Below, in pieces: positions 15,196-23,258 of a DNA stretch of 42,130 bases. This DNA comes from Chitinophagaceae bacterium (GTDB taxonomy: Bacteria > Bacteroidota > Bacteroidia > Chitinophagales > Chitinophagaceae). Numbering within the stretch: the first letter of the stretch is position 1; the number at the start of each line of letters is the position of its first letter. The stretch spans positions 1-42,130 of the forward strand of contig JAGFIS010000015.1 in the NCBI GenBank assembly GCA_024103425.1. The letters are read 5' to 3'. The notes below the pieces were generated by a model. The model saw only the letters and a list, made by a program, of their open reading frames with translations, made no database searches and was not told the origin of the DNA. Position numbers and translations under genes: made by a program.

Positions 15196-16472
15196 TACTT
15201 TTGTTTATAAAATTTCTCAATCAGCAAATTCAGCATCAGCAATTCTTCATCAGAAACCGAGTCTGAAGATTCTGTTCTTTTTATGCAATTTAATAATTCT
15301 GTCATCTGTTCTAGCGGCCTGCCCGACTTTTGAGATAATCTGAGTGCATCCTCTTCAATCGATATAGGATCAGACAATCGTGTAAAGAACTTCGTACGCA
15401 CATTCTCACGGAAGTAGCCGGTCATCTTTGTAGAGATGTTCTTGTTGTCTTTGGTGAGGAAATACAACCTGCCCATCGTTTCTGCAAAGTCCACAGAGTC
15501 GTTAGGGATTTCCTTCTTCACCGGAACCGTGCGCTGCCTGCGCCTGATATTTGAAAAAATAAAGAAGCCTAACAAAGCAAGAAGAAGGATGAAGGCCCAT
15601 TTCAGGAAGGGGTCTCCCATAATCACTTCCATGGAGGAGAAGGAACTGTCGGGCGACTTGCCCTGTGTTGCTCTCGCCTTTTTGAGATATTCATCCCAAT
15701 ACACGGCGGTATTTTCCCGCAAGATGTATTGAAGCGACCGCCTTGCATATTCAACATTGTTACCGGTAAGCAAAAAATAATTGCTGAATACCCGCGGGGA
15801 GGCGTGAAGATATAAATGTCCGCTACCAATACGTATTGATATAAAGTCGGGATCTCCTTTCTCGTTAACCCCTAATATCTCAGTTCCTTTTTTCGGATAT
15901 TCATCAAAAAAATTGAGGAAAGGGTAATAGAAATAGCTGTAAGAAGCGTTGCTCTTTCTGGTGAGTGACAGTGAAACTTTTGTGTCATCCATATAGATTG
16001 GCATACCTCTTTCAAGATAATAAGGTATACTGCTCATCTTTACTCCTGCCTGCTCCAAAAATTCCTGACTCATACCTGATGCAGCAATAAACAAATCATT
16101 TCCTTGCCTGACGTACCTGATCAAATCATAAGCTTCTGCATCAGTCACGTAAATCTTTGCTGCGATAATAATAAACAGCTCATGAGGAGCATCAGTCCAT
16201 TTTTCCTCCTCTTCCTCATCATCTTCGAGTAATGGCACAACAGCTACATCATCACTTTTCTCAAAAGGCAATTCCTTAGCACGCGACGCTACATTGACTT
16301 CACCTGCAATCTTCTCCAACTCATCAAAGACCACTTTTGCACCGAAAGGTTTCTTATCGGTATTCTTAAATGTCTCAGTAAGGCGCGGCATCCTTTTAGA
16401 ATCCTTCTTCCCACAGCTGGGTGAAGCTAGAATTAGTAAAAAAAGGATACTATATGCAAGCAGCTTTCGCAA
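15195..16472 (-). CDS. DUF4350-type membrane-anchored lipoprotein
   Basis: 425 residues. The N-terminal signal has lipobox SPSC (Cys20). A DUF4350-like domain follows (about 40-230), including FGAKVVFDELEKIAGEVNV and a GATase-like segment (DEEEEEKWTDAPHELFIIIA, EAYDLIRYVRQGNDLFIAAS). A transmembrane helix WAFILLLALLGFFIFSNI lies near residues 285-302, with a cytosolic basic segment and a roughly 100-residue helical tail after it. The start is TTG at 16472, 6 nt after the previous stop; no ATG is available that keeps the signal sequence. Together with DUF4129, MoxR and DUF58 it forms a known recurrent cluster. Lipidation plus a second membrane helix suggests it spans the inner membrane. Confidence 0.85.
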   Translation of the reverse strand: MRKLLAYSILFLLILASPSCGKKDSKRMPRLTETFKNTDKKPFGAKVVFDELEKIAGEVNVASRAKELPFEKSDDVAVVPLLEDDEEEEEKWTDAPHELFIIIAAKIYVTDAEAYDLIRYVRQGNDLFIAASGMSQEFLEQAGVKMSSIPYYLERGMPIYMDDTKVSLSLTRKSNASYSYFYYPFLNFFDEYPKKGTEILGVNEKGDPDFISIRIGSGHLYLHASPRVFSNYFLLTGNNVEYARRSLQYILRENTAVYWDEYLKKARATQGKSPDSSFSSMEVIMGDPFLKWAFILLLALLGFFIFSNIRRRQRTVPVKKEIPNDSVDFAETMGRLYFLTKDNKNISTKMTGYFRENVRTKFFTRLSDPISIEEDALRLSQKSGRPLEQMTELLNCIKRTESSDSVSDEELLMLNLLIEKFYKQK

Positions 16473-16478
16473 TGAGAA

Positions 16479-17192
16479 CTATTTAAACTGTTGATTAAAT
16501 GAATCTTTTACCCCTCTGTATTGTGCTTCATCAATAGAAAATTTTCCGTACCACACACGCTCGTAAATAGCTGCCAGCTTGCCGAAATTGTTTCTCTCTT
16601 CCACCGGTTTAATTTCAGACAGGTACTCGGCATTTGTTTTCTCAGGGAGGAAATCTATTCTGCCGGCCGAACTCCATGTCGCCAGCAACTTCAGAAAGTT
16701 AAATCTGATTGCCTCCGGATAATTACCCGAAGCTTCTGCCGATGTGATCAGCGAATCATAAAAGTGTGCAGGTTTAATATTCGTCAAATCCTCGATTGAA
16801 GCTGTTTGTGATGACACTATCGGTCGATTATTGAGGTTGAGAAATATCCTTGCCCTGTATAGCAGAAACAGAACGAATAGTGCTAATACAATCCAGGCTC
16901 CTATCTTAGCGTCATCACTTTGAAAGAATGAAGTGAAATTATCTAAAAATGTACCTGCTCTCCTGCTTTCATCGCGTTTTTGGGCCCGCTCTATCGCCTT
17001 CGCTTTGACGTTGCGCAACTGGCTGTCGAGCCGCTCCATGTAATCGTAATCCGGATCCTGCTGCCACGATGTATTACTAGTTGTTGTAGTGCCTTGCTCA
17101 ACAGAAGGTTCATCCTGAGCCGAAAGAAGAAGCGTAAAACTCAAGAAGAACAACATCATTATGGCTCTTCCCTTAATCATACCTCTTCCCAT
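16479..17192 (-). CDS. DUF4129-type membrane protein
   Basis: 237 residues. There is a signal-like N-terminus (MIKGRAIMMLFFLSFTLLLS) ending near AQ, and a short periplasmic helical segment rich in Arg/Lys/Glu. A transmembrane helix IGAWIVLALFVLFLLYRARI follows around residue 100. The C-terminal cytosolic domain matches DUF4129 (EAIRFNFLKLLATWSSAGRI, FLPEKTNAEYLSEI, ERVWYGKFSIDEAQY). The ATG at 17192 overlaps the SpoIIM gene by 20 bp; a second ATG at 17180 would overlap by 8 bp and equally begins the signal. The overlap implies translational coupling. Confidence 0.82.
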   Translation of the reverse strand: MGRGMIKGRAIMMLFFLSFTLLLSAQDEPSVEQGTTTTSNTSWQQDPDYDYMERLDSQLRNVKAKAIERAQKRDESRRAGTFLDNFTSFFQSDDAKIGAWIVLALFVLFLLYRARIFLNLNNRPIVSSQTASIEDLTNIKPAHFYDSLITSAEASGNYPEAIRFNFLKLLATWSSAGRIDFLPEKTNAEYLSEIKPVEERNNFGKLAAIYERVWYGKFSIDEAQYRGVKDSFNQQFK

Positions 17193-18207
17193 TTTTTAAA
17201 AGGACTTTCTCTTTCACTTCAAATCCCATCCGCTCCAACTTAATTGGATAGAAAACAAAATACCATAACATCAGCGCCAGCGAGCCTGCTAAAATCAGAA
17301 TACTCACAGGTACCGGCAGACCGATACTCGTTGAATTGGTCTCAAACGTGCGGCTCATCAGATGTGTAACATAGCTCTCAAAGAAAGCCGCAATGATAAA
17401 AAATGGAATCAGCGACAACGCAACATTCACTGCATCTCTGGCGCCTCTTCTGAAAGATTCCTTACGTGTATATGTACCCGGAAACAGCAGGCTCTTACCG
17501 AGGATAAAACCTGCAGTGCCTGCAATAACGATAGATGATATTTCAATTGTTCCGTGAATCCATATTACCAGGATGGATTGCCACCCCAACCCCTGCGAAA
17601 AGAAGATATATTGGAAACAACCCAGCATGAATCCGTTGTTCCACAGCAGCCAGAATGTACCCAATCCGAAAGTCAATCCCATTAAGGCAGTTGTAAACGC
17701 CACGCGAATATTATTGTAGGCAATACGGACAAACATCGAAAAAGGGTTCCTGTCTTTATACACACCAAACGGATCTCCCTTGTGGATGTTATCGATCGTC
17801 ATATCATAATACCCCGGTTGCACTTCGTGATCGAAGTAACTCTTGGCATAGTCAGCATCTATCGTACTGGATAATACTGCCATAGACACAAACAAGACAA
17901 AGAGCACAAAGGTGAATAAGAGTACTTTATGATGTTTCCTGTAAAGTAGGGGTAGTTCATACTTCCAGAACCTGCCTATTTCTTTCAGACCGTGCCTCCT
18001 GTTTTGATATATACGCTGATAAATATTTGCTGCCATTCCATTGATCCAGGAAGTAGCGCTGCTGTGCGGATAAAATGTGCGCGCGTAAGAAAGGTCGTCA
18101 AGCAGATTTACAAAACGGTCAGCCGTTTCATCAGGTCCGTCAGGCACAGTGTTTTGATAGGTTTCCCATCTCTCTACATTCTTCTTTAAAAATTCTGCTT
18201 CACGCAT
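17173..18207 (-). CDS. SpoIIM/DUF95-family membrane protein
   Basis: 344 residues. A roughly 90-residue cytosolic helical N-terminus (MREAEFLKKNVERWETYQNT) is followed by about six membrane helices with the family pattern NNIRVAFTTALMGLTFGLGT, LLWNNGFMLGCFQYIFF and IWIHGTIEISSIVIAGTAGF. In sporulating Firmicutes the homologue SpoIIM belongs to the DMP peptidoglycan-degrading complex. In non-sporulating Bacteroidota this family sits with RDD, DUF4129, MoxR and DUF58 genes and its role is unknown. It is the first gene of the minus-strand operon. Confidence 0.9.
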   Translation of the reverse strand: MREAEFLKKNVERWETYQNTVPDGPDETADRFVNLLDDLSYARTFYPHSSATSWINGMAANIYQRIYQNRRHGLKEIGRFWKYELPLLYRKHHKVLLFTFVLFVLFVSMAVLSSTIDADYAKSYFDHEVQPGYYDMTIDNIHKGDPFGVYKDRNPFSMFVRIAYNNIRVAFTTALMGLTFGLGTFWLLWNNGFMLGCFQYIFFSQGLGWQSILVIWIHGTIEISSIVIAGTAGFILGKSLLFPGTYTRKESFRRGARDAVNVALSLIPFFIIAAFFESYVTHLMSRTFETNSTSIGLPVPVSILILAGSLALMLWYFVFYPIKLERMGFEVKEKVLLKNGKRYD

Positions 18208-18248
18208 ACAAGGCTGGTGTTCGTCAGATACTTTTTCTGTTCTTTTTA

Positions 18249-18256
18249 CAAGTTTA
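18249..18256 (-). promoter_or_regulatory. Candidate -7 box of the SpoIIM-MoxR-DUF58 operon
   Basis: On the minus strand TAAACTTG is seven of eight to TAnnTTTG, 41 nt before the ATG at 18207. No good -33 element was found. Confidence 0.3.
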
Positions 18257-18424
18257 GTTAAAAATCCGCCTTTTTACTTTCAATCTTTTACTCCGGATAC
18301 AAATATTTTAAAAACATTTTAGATTTGAAAGAGCAATCAGTCCGTTAAGCTCATAGAACATCCTGCACTCCTCTTTATTTTCCAATAAAAAGCCCTTTAC
18401 TTAGGATTCAGGATTTTAATTTAT

Positions 18425-18432
18425 TTAATTTG
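18425..18432 (+). promoter_or_regulatory. Candidate -7 box of the RDD gene
   Basis: TTAATTTG is seven of eight to TAnnTTTG and lies 4 nt before the ATG at 18437, which would give a leaderless transcript. Confidence 0.3.
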
Positions 18433-18436
18433 CCGT

Positions 18437-19225
18437 ATGCCAAAGATTAAGATAGCTACCGTCTTCAACATCGAACTGGAGTTTGTCACATCTGACCTCC
18501 CAAGAAGAATCCTGGCATATCTCGTCGACATTACCATTCTGTCGTTATACTTCCTCACCGTAAAGAGCGTCCTATACGGACAGGATTCAGGGTTCTACGA
18601 TATAGAACGCAAAATGGGAATAGATATTCTGATTATCTCAGTGCCAATGCTGCTGTATTCCTTGATTTGCGAGGTGTTGATGCACGGACAATCAGTAGGC
18701 AAACGGCTCCTCGATATCCGCGTTATTTCGCTGGACGGGAAGGAACCCACAATCGGACAGTATATGATTCGCTGGATATTCCGCGCATTTGAATGGCCTT
18801 TCTTTTTCGGATATACCTTCTTTTCGGTCGATTACCTGTATTTCTATCTGTTCATTACAGGCTTCTTCGGACTCGGAGTTGTACTGCCGATACTCATTAC
18901 CCCCAAGAACCAGCGTTTGGGTGATTTGGCAGCGGGAACAGTAGTCGTGAAGACACGTTCTAACCTTTCTGTAGACGACACACTTTACGTCAACATTCAG
19001 GAGAAGAACTATGAACCTCAGTTTCCGGCTGTGCTTCAGCTATCCGACAGGGATATCAATACCATTTTAAGGGTGCTGAAAAATTTTGAAAAAACGGGAA
19101 AAGATGCAACCTGCATCAAACTGCAGGAAAAAATTAAATCCGTACTGAATATAGAAACTGATATGGATTCCGTTACCTTCCTGAGGACTCTTATTTCAGA
19201 CTATAACTACCTGGCGGGGAAATAA
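18437..19225 (+). CDS. RDD-family membrane protein
   Basis: 262 residues. The RDD domain spans about residues 15-170, with the eponymous pattern in LPRRILAYLVDITILSLYFL, HGQSVGKRLLDIRVISLDGK and PKNQRLGDLAAGTVVVKTR, and three to four membrane helices. The C-terminal 90 residues are soluble and helical. The gene is divergent from the SpoIIM-MoxR-DUF58 operon with a 229-bp gap. Such RDD proteins commonly neighbour that operon, so a shared function is likely but inferred. Its stop is one base before the next start. Confidence 0.9.
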   Translation: MPKIKIATVFNIELEFVTSDLPRRILAYLVDITILSLYFLTVKSVLYGQDSGFYDIERKMGIDILIISVPMLLYSLICEVLMHGQSVGKRLLDIRVISLDGKEPTIGQYMIRWIFRAFEWPFFFGYTFFSVDYLYFYLFITGFFGLGVVLPILITPKNQRLGDLAAGTVVVKTRSNLSVDDTLYVNIQEKNYEPQFPAVLQLSDRDINTILRVLKNFEKTGKDATCIKLQEKIKSVLNIETDMDSVTFLRTLISDYNYLAGK

Positions 19226-19226
19226 T

Positions 19227-20252
19227 ATGAAACCGAAGTTCAAGCTATCATCTTTAATCAATTACCTGGTCTTTCTCGGGATCGGAATTGGTTTGGTATG
19301 GTGGCAACTCGGCCGGATGACTCCTGAAGAAAAAGCACAATTCTACGCATCATTGCAAAACGCACGGTATATCTATGTTATCCCCATTGTAATTATCGGT
19401 CTCTTTAGTCATCTTTTCCGCGCGCTGCGCTGGAAGTTGCTGATCCATCCTATCGGTAAGGTGAGTGCAGAAAATTCGTTTTATGCAGTGATGACCGGCT
19501 ACCTCGGCAATACATTTATTCCCCGGTTTGGCGAAATTCTCAGGTGCTCGATGCTCAGCAAGTACGAGAAAGTACCCTTTTCAAAATTGGTCGGCACAGT
19601 CATCACCGAGAGACTGTTTGATCTTGTTTGCTTCATTCTCTTTCTGCTCCTTACTGCATTATTGCAACTCTCGATTGTAGGTGGTTTTTTGGATGAAAAA
19701 CTCAGTCTGATATCAGAGCAAAACAGCAAAAGCTCATCCTGGATAAAATTGCTGTTTATCGCGGGGGTAATCTTCCTGATTGTAATGATTGCAAGATTTC
19801 TCATGAAGAAATACAGTACCAGCAAACCGGTAATCAAAATCCGTGGTATCCTGACCGGGCTTCGCGAGGGTGTTTCCACAATTTCTAAGCTCAAAGAAAG
19901 AAAACTTTTTCTCTTCTATACCGTTCTGATTTGGGTCATGTATCTCTCACAGATTTACATCGGTTTTAAAGCGCTGGACGTTACTGAACATCTTGGTATT
20001 GGAGCCGCAATGAGTGTCCTGGCCCTTGCAACTGTCGCCATGATTGTGGCGCCGGGAGGATTGGGAGCCTTCCCCATCGCCGTACAACAGGTTCTGTTGA
20101 TTTATCACGTCAACAACATCTCTTTCGGATGGCTGGTTTGGGGTGTGAATACCGCTATGATTATCGTAGCAGGCATTATCTGCCTGCTGTTGATGATTTA
20201 CAGAAATATGGGAGGGAAAAATTCAGCAGACGCCGGCACAAAAGAGGCATAA
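19227..20252 (+). CDS. Flippase-like integral membrane protein (LPG synthase TM / UPF0104)
   Basis: 341 residues with about eight membrane helices and the family features of the lysylphosphatidylglycerol synthase transmembrane region: RALRWKLLIHPIGKVSAENS, FYAVMTGYLGNTFIPRFGEI, VGTVITERLFDLVCFILFL, and APGGLGAFPIAVQQVLL in the C-terminal half. There is no synthetase domain, so it is a stand-alone UPF0104-type protein, probably handling a lipid or lipid-linked substrate. The ATG follows the RDD gene stop by 1 bp, so the two form an operon. Confidence 0.87.
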   Translation: MKPKFKLSSLINYLVFLGIGIGLVWWQLGRMTPEEKAQFYASLQNARYIYVIPIVIIGLFSHLFRALRWKLLIHPIGKVSAENSFYAVMTGYLGNTFIPRFGEILRCSMLSKYEKVPFSKLVGTVITERLFDLVCFILFLLLTALLQLSIVGGFLDEKLSLISEQNSKSSSWIKLLFIAGVIFLIVMIARFLMKKYSTSKPVIKIRGILTGLREGVSTISKLKERKLFLFYTVLIWVMYLSQIYIGFKALDVTEHLGIGAAMSVLALATVAMIVAPGGLGAFPIAVQQVLLIYHVNNISFGWLVWGVNTAMIIVAGIICLLLMIYRNMGGKNSADAGTKEA

Positions 20253-20340
20253 CCAATAGACCGGCTCAATCACATCGTTAAAATTTGTCTGTGTGCGCCT
20301 GTCAGGTGTCTTCTCTTCTGCTTAACTGCGTGCTATAACG

Positions 20341-20348
20341 TAACTTTG
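20341..20348 (+). promoter_or_regulatory. -7 box deciding the start of the aldehyde dehydrogenase gene
   Basis: TAACTTTG is a full match to TAnnTTTG and ends 18 nt before the ATG at 20367. A TTG in frame at 20346 lies inside this box and so cannot be the start. Confidence 0.55.
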
Positions 20349-20366
20349 CGAAAAAATAAATCTATT

Positions 20367-21893
20367 ATGCCCAATTTTCTAAAAGACCTGAAAATTTCAG
20401 AAATCAATAAGGGAGCATCCACCGGATCTAAATGGTATGCTACTTCCGGAACCAAAATAAAATCTTACTCACCCGTTGACGGGAAACCCATCGCAACAGT
20501 GAGTTACTGCGACAGAAGAACATATGATATTGTAGTGGAAAAGGCACAGGCTGCTTTCGAAGAATGGCGAACCTGGCCGGCACCTAAAAGAGGTGAAATC
20601 GTTCGCCAGATCGGAAACGAATTACGCAAAAACAAGACCGCACTGGGCAAGCTGGTAAGCTTTGAAATGGGTAAAAGCCTTCAGGAAGGAATGGGTGAAG
20701 TGCAGGAAATGATCGATATCTGTGACTTTGCTGTTGGTCTTTCACGCCAATTATACGGACTCTCCATGCACAGTGAGCGCCCGGGCCACAGGATGTATGA
20801 ACAATACCACCCGTTGGGGATCGTGGGTATTATCTCTGCATTCAACTTCCCTGTAGCCGTATGGAGCTGGAACTCCATGATTGCCTTTGTATGTGGCGAT
20901 GTTTGTATCTGGAAACCTTCAGAAAAAGTTTCTCTCTGTGCAGTTGCGGCCCAACAAATCATCGCTAAAGTATTTAAAGAAAATAAAGTGCCCGAAGGTG
21001 TAAGCAACGTCGTAATCGGCGATGTAGAAGTAGGTAAATGGCTGAGTTCTGACGAGCGTATCCCGCTGATTTCTGCTACAGGAAGCGTAAGAATGGGTAA
21101 GGCTGTCGGTGCTGCCGTAGCTGCACGTCTGGGTAAGAGCATTCTGGAGCTTGGTGGTAACAATGCCATCATTGTTTCCAAGGATGCAGACCTCGATCTT
21201 GCTTTGTTAGGAAGCCTGTTTGGTGCTGTTGGTACTGCGGGACAAAGATGTACTACTACCAGAAGATTGATTATCCACGAAGATGTGTATGATACCTTCA
21301 AGAAAAAACTTGTAAAAGCATATAAACAACTGAAAATCGGCAACCCGCTGAAAGAAGAAAACCACGTTGGTCCCCTGATCGATAAAGATGCTGTTGCCAT
21401 GTATCTGAACGCTCTTGAAGAGATTAAGAAAGAAGGCGGTAAAATGGTTATACCAGGCGGAGTTCTCACCGGTAAAGGATACGAAAGCGGTTGCTATGTA
21501 CAACCCTGTATTGCAGAGGTTACTCCGAATATGGAAATTGTGAAGACTGAGACCTTCGCACCAATTCTATACCTCATGAAGTATAAAAAGACTGAAGAAG
21601 CTATCGCTATTCAAAATGGCGTTCCGCAAGGTTTATCTTCAGCCATGTTTACTAGCAACTTGCGCGAAGCAGAGAAGTTCCTTGGATTTGCAGGAAGCGA
21701 CTGCGGTATTGCCAACATCAACATCGGTACTTCGGGCGCTGAAATCGGAGGTGCTTTCGGTGGTGAAAAAGAAACCGGAGGCGGAAGGGAAAGTGGAAGC
21801 GATGCATGGAAAGCATACATGCGCAGGCAGACTAACACTATCAACTATTCGGAAGATTTACCGTTGGCGCAGGGTATTGAATTCCACGTGTAA
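20367..21893 (+). CDS. Aldehyde dehydrogenase, ALDH7A1 (antiquitin)-like
   Basis: 508 residues from the ATG at 20367. NAD-dependent oxidation of an aldehyde. The segment ISAFNFPVAVWSWNSMIAFV, with WKPSEKVSLCAVA, is typical of the ALDH7 (alpha-aminoadipic semialdehyde dehydrogenase) branch. The catalytic Glu261 is in ILELGGNNAIIV and the nucleophile Cys295 in AGQRCTTTRRLI. The C-terminus GAFGGEKETGGGRESGSDAWK also fits ALDH7. A role in lysine catabolism is plausible but not shown by neighbours. It is a single-gene unit with its own promoter and terminator. Confidence 0.93.
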   Translation: MPNFLKDLKISEINKGASTGSKWYATSGTKIKSYSPVDGKPIATVSYCDRRTYDIVVEKAQAAFEEWRTWPAPKRGEIVRQIGNELRKNKTALGKLVSFEMGKSLQEGMGEVQEMIDICDFAVGLSRQLYGLSMHSERPGHRMYEQYHPLGIVGIISAFNFPVAVWSWNSMIAFVCGDVCIWKPSEKVSLCAVAAQQIIAKVFKENKVPEGVSNVVIGDVEVGKWLSSDERIPLISATGSVRMGKAVGAAVAARLGKSILELGGNNAIIVSKDADLDLALLGSLFGAVGTAGQRCTTTRRLIIHEDVYDTFKKKLVKAYKQLKIGNPLKEENHVGPLIDKDAVAMYLNALEEIKKEGGKMVIPGGVLTGKGYESGCYVQPCIAEVTPNMEIVKTETFAPILYLMKYKKTEEAIAIQNGVPQGLSSAMFTSNLREAEKFLGFAGSDCGIANINIGTSGAEIGGAFGGEKETGGGRESGSDAWKAYMRRQTNTINYSEDLPLAQGIEFHV

Positions 21894-21918
21894 AAAGTAA
21901 TTCTGAACACTGATACTG

Positions 21919-21952
21919 AAAGCTGAATCATTTCCTTTGATTCAGCTTTTTT
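21919..21952 (+). terminator. Intrinsic terminator of the aldehyde dehydrogenase gene
   Basis: A perfect 12-bp stem (21919-21930 with 21938-21949) has a 7-nt loop and continues into a T run to 21952. Confidence 0.88.
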
Positions 21953-22041
21953 ATTGTATAGGGCTATTGCCAATTATAACAAACCCTGAAAATGGAATCC
22001 TTTAAATTGCGTACTTTGTTTTTCTTAAATCATTCACAGCA

Positions 22042-23241
22042 ATGAGATATATCCTTTTATTCACCGTACTCATAGCCACCACAGGCTTTAGTCAGATTCT
22101 CGAACCCGGTCCCTATCGCTGGTCAATTAACAGAACCGACGGCGAAGCCATCGTCTTCACCACTTATGTTTTGCAAGACGGCAATAAGATGTACCTGATC
22201 AATGGCAATGATAGTCTTTTAGTAGATCAAATTTATCGTGATGGCGACTCTGTTCACATAGAACTGCCTTTCTATGAATCTGCTTTCAAAGTAAAAGCCG
22301 ATGGCAACCATAATCTCTCCGGATCATGGATTAAGAGTTCTGCCGGTGTACCCATTCTCAGGATGCCCGTGACTGTTGAATACGGAAACGGCACCCGATT
22401 CCCTGTCGCAAAAAAAGCCAGGTTCAATGTCACCGGTGAATGGGCGACTACCTTCAGTGACGAAAACAAGGAGTCTAAGGCAGGTGGTGAGTTTTTCCAA
22501 CAAGGCAACCGTGTTACGGGTACCTTCAGAACTCCCTATGGAGATTATCGTTTTTTGGAAGGAGTAGTTTCGGGCAGGGATATCGTCCTTTCAGGGTTTG
22601 ACGGCAGTATGACTCTGCTCTTCAAAGGAAAAGTTAGCCGCAAAAAGATCGTTGGAAAAATGTACTCCCGCGATGCCGAGCCCCGCAACTGGTACTCAGA
22701 CAAGAGCACTATCGACTTACCGGATAACCTGACCAAAATAAAGCCCGATGCCGGAAAAGTGGATTTCACTTTTCCCGATACTGATGGCAATAAAGTCAGT
22801 ATCAGTGACGACCGCTACAAAAACAAAGTAGTAGTAATTCAGATTATGGGCTCCTGGTGTCCAAACTGTGTAGATGAAATGCAATTCATAATGGAGAATT
22901 ACGACCGGTACAAGGCTATGGGCGTTGAGTTCATCGCACTTGCCTACGAGCGCACTGAAGACTTCAAAGAATCCCAAAAAGCACTGCGACCTTTCCTGAA
23001 GAAGTTTAATGTACCCTACCCAATTCTGATTCCGCCCGTATCTGTAGCTGACGAAGAGAAAGCAGAAAAGACAATTCCGCAGATTGATGCAATCGTAGCG
23101 TTCCCAACGACCATCTTTGTAAACAAGAGCGGTTATATCGCCAAAATACATACAGGATTTGACGGACCTGCAACAGGTAGCCACTTCATCAAATACAAGG
23201 AAGATTTTGAGCAGACGCTGAAGAATCTAACGGAACAATAA
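22042..23241 (+). CDS. Secreted TlpA-like thioredoxin-fold protein with an N-terminal beta-rich region
   Basis: 399 residues. The signal peptide is residues 1-18 (ends TGFSQ). Residues about 20-235 form a beta-rich region with no recognised redox motif. The C-terminal domain (about 245-399) is TlpA/AhpC-like with active site WCPNC (Cys273, Cys276) and the cis-Pro loop near FPTTIFVNKSG. It probably acts as a periplasmic disulfide reductase, as TlpA/ResA proteins do. It has the weak -7-like TACTTTG upstream at 22012-22018, one base short of the consensus. It converges on the next gene with only 17 bp between the stops. Confidence 0.88.
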   Translation: MRYILLFTVLIATTGFSQILEPGPYRWSINRTDGEAIVFTTYVLQDGNKMYLINGNDSLLVDQIYRDGDSVHIELPFYESAFKVKADGNHNLSGSWIKSSAGVPILRMPVTVEYGNGTRFPVAKKARFNVTGEWATTFSDENKESKAGGEFFQQGNRVTGTFRTPYGDYRFLEGVVSGRDIVLSGFDGSMTLLFKGKVSRKKIVGKMYSRDAEPRNWYSDKSTIDLPDNLTKIKPDAGKVDFTFPDTDGNKVSISDDRYKNKVVVIQIMGSWCPNCVDEMQFIMENYDRYKAMGVEFIALAYERTEDFKESQKALRPFLKKFNVPYPILIPPVSVADEEKAEKTIPQIDAIVAFPTTIFVNKSGYIAKIHTGFDGPATGSHFIKYKEDFEQTLKNLTEQ

Positions 23242-23258
23242 GAGCTTCTGACATCATT

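Noticed and set aside
20346..20366. TTG start seven codons before the ALDH ATG
   Set aside because: The TTG lies within the -7 promoter box TAACTTTG.
20681..21469. 262-codon open frame antisense to the aldehyde dehydrogenase gene
   Set aside because: Complements a well-supported ALDH gene codon by codon. The translation has no recognisable domain and is rich in Ser/Pro/Leu as expected for a shadow frame.
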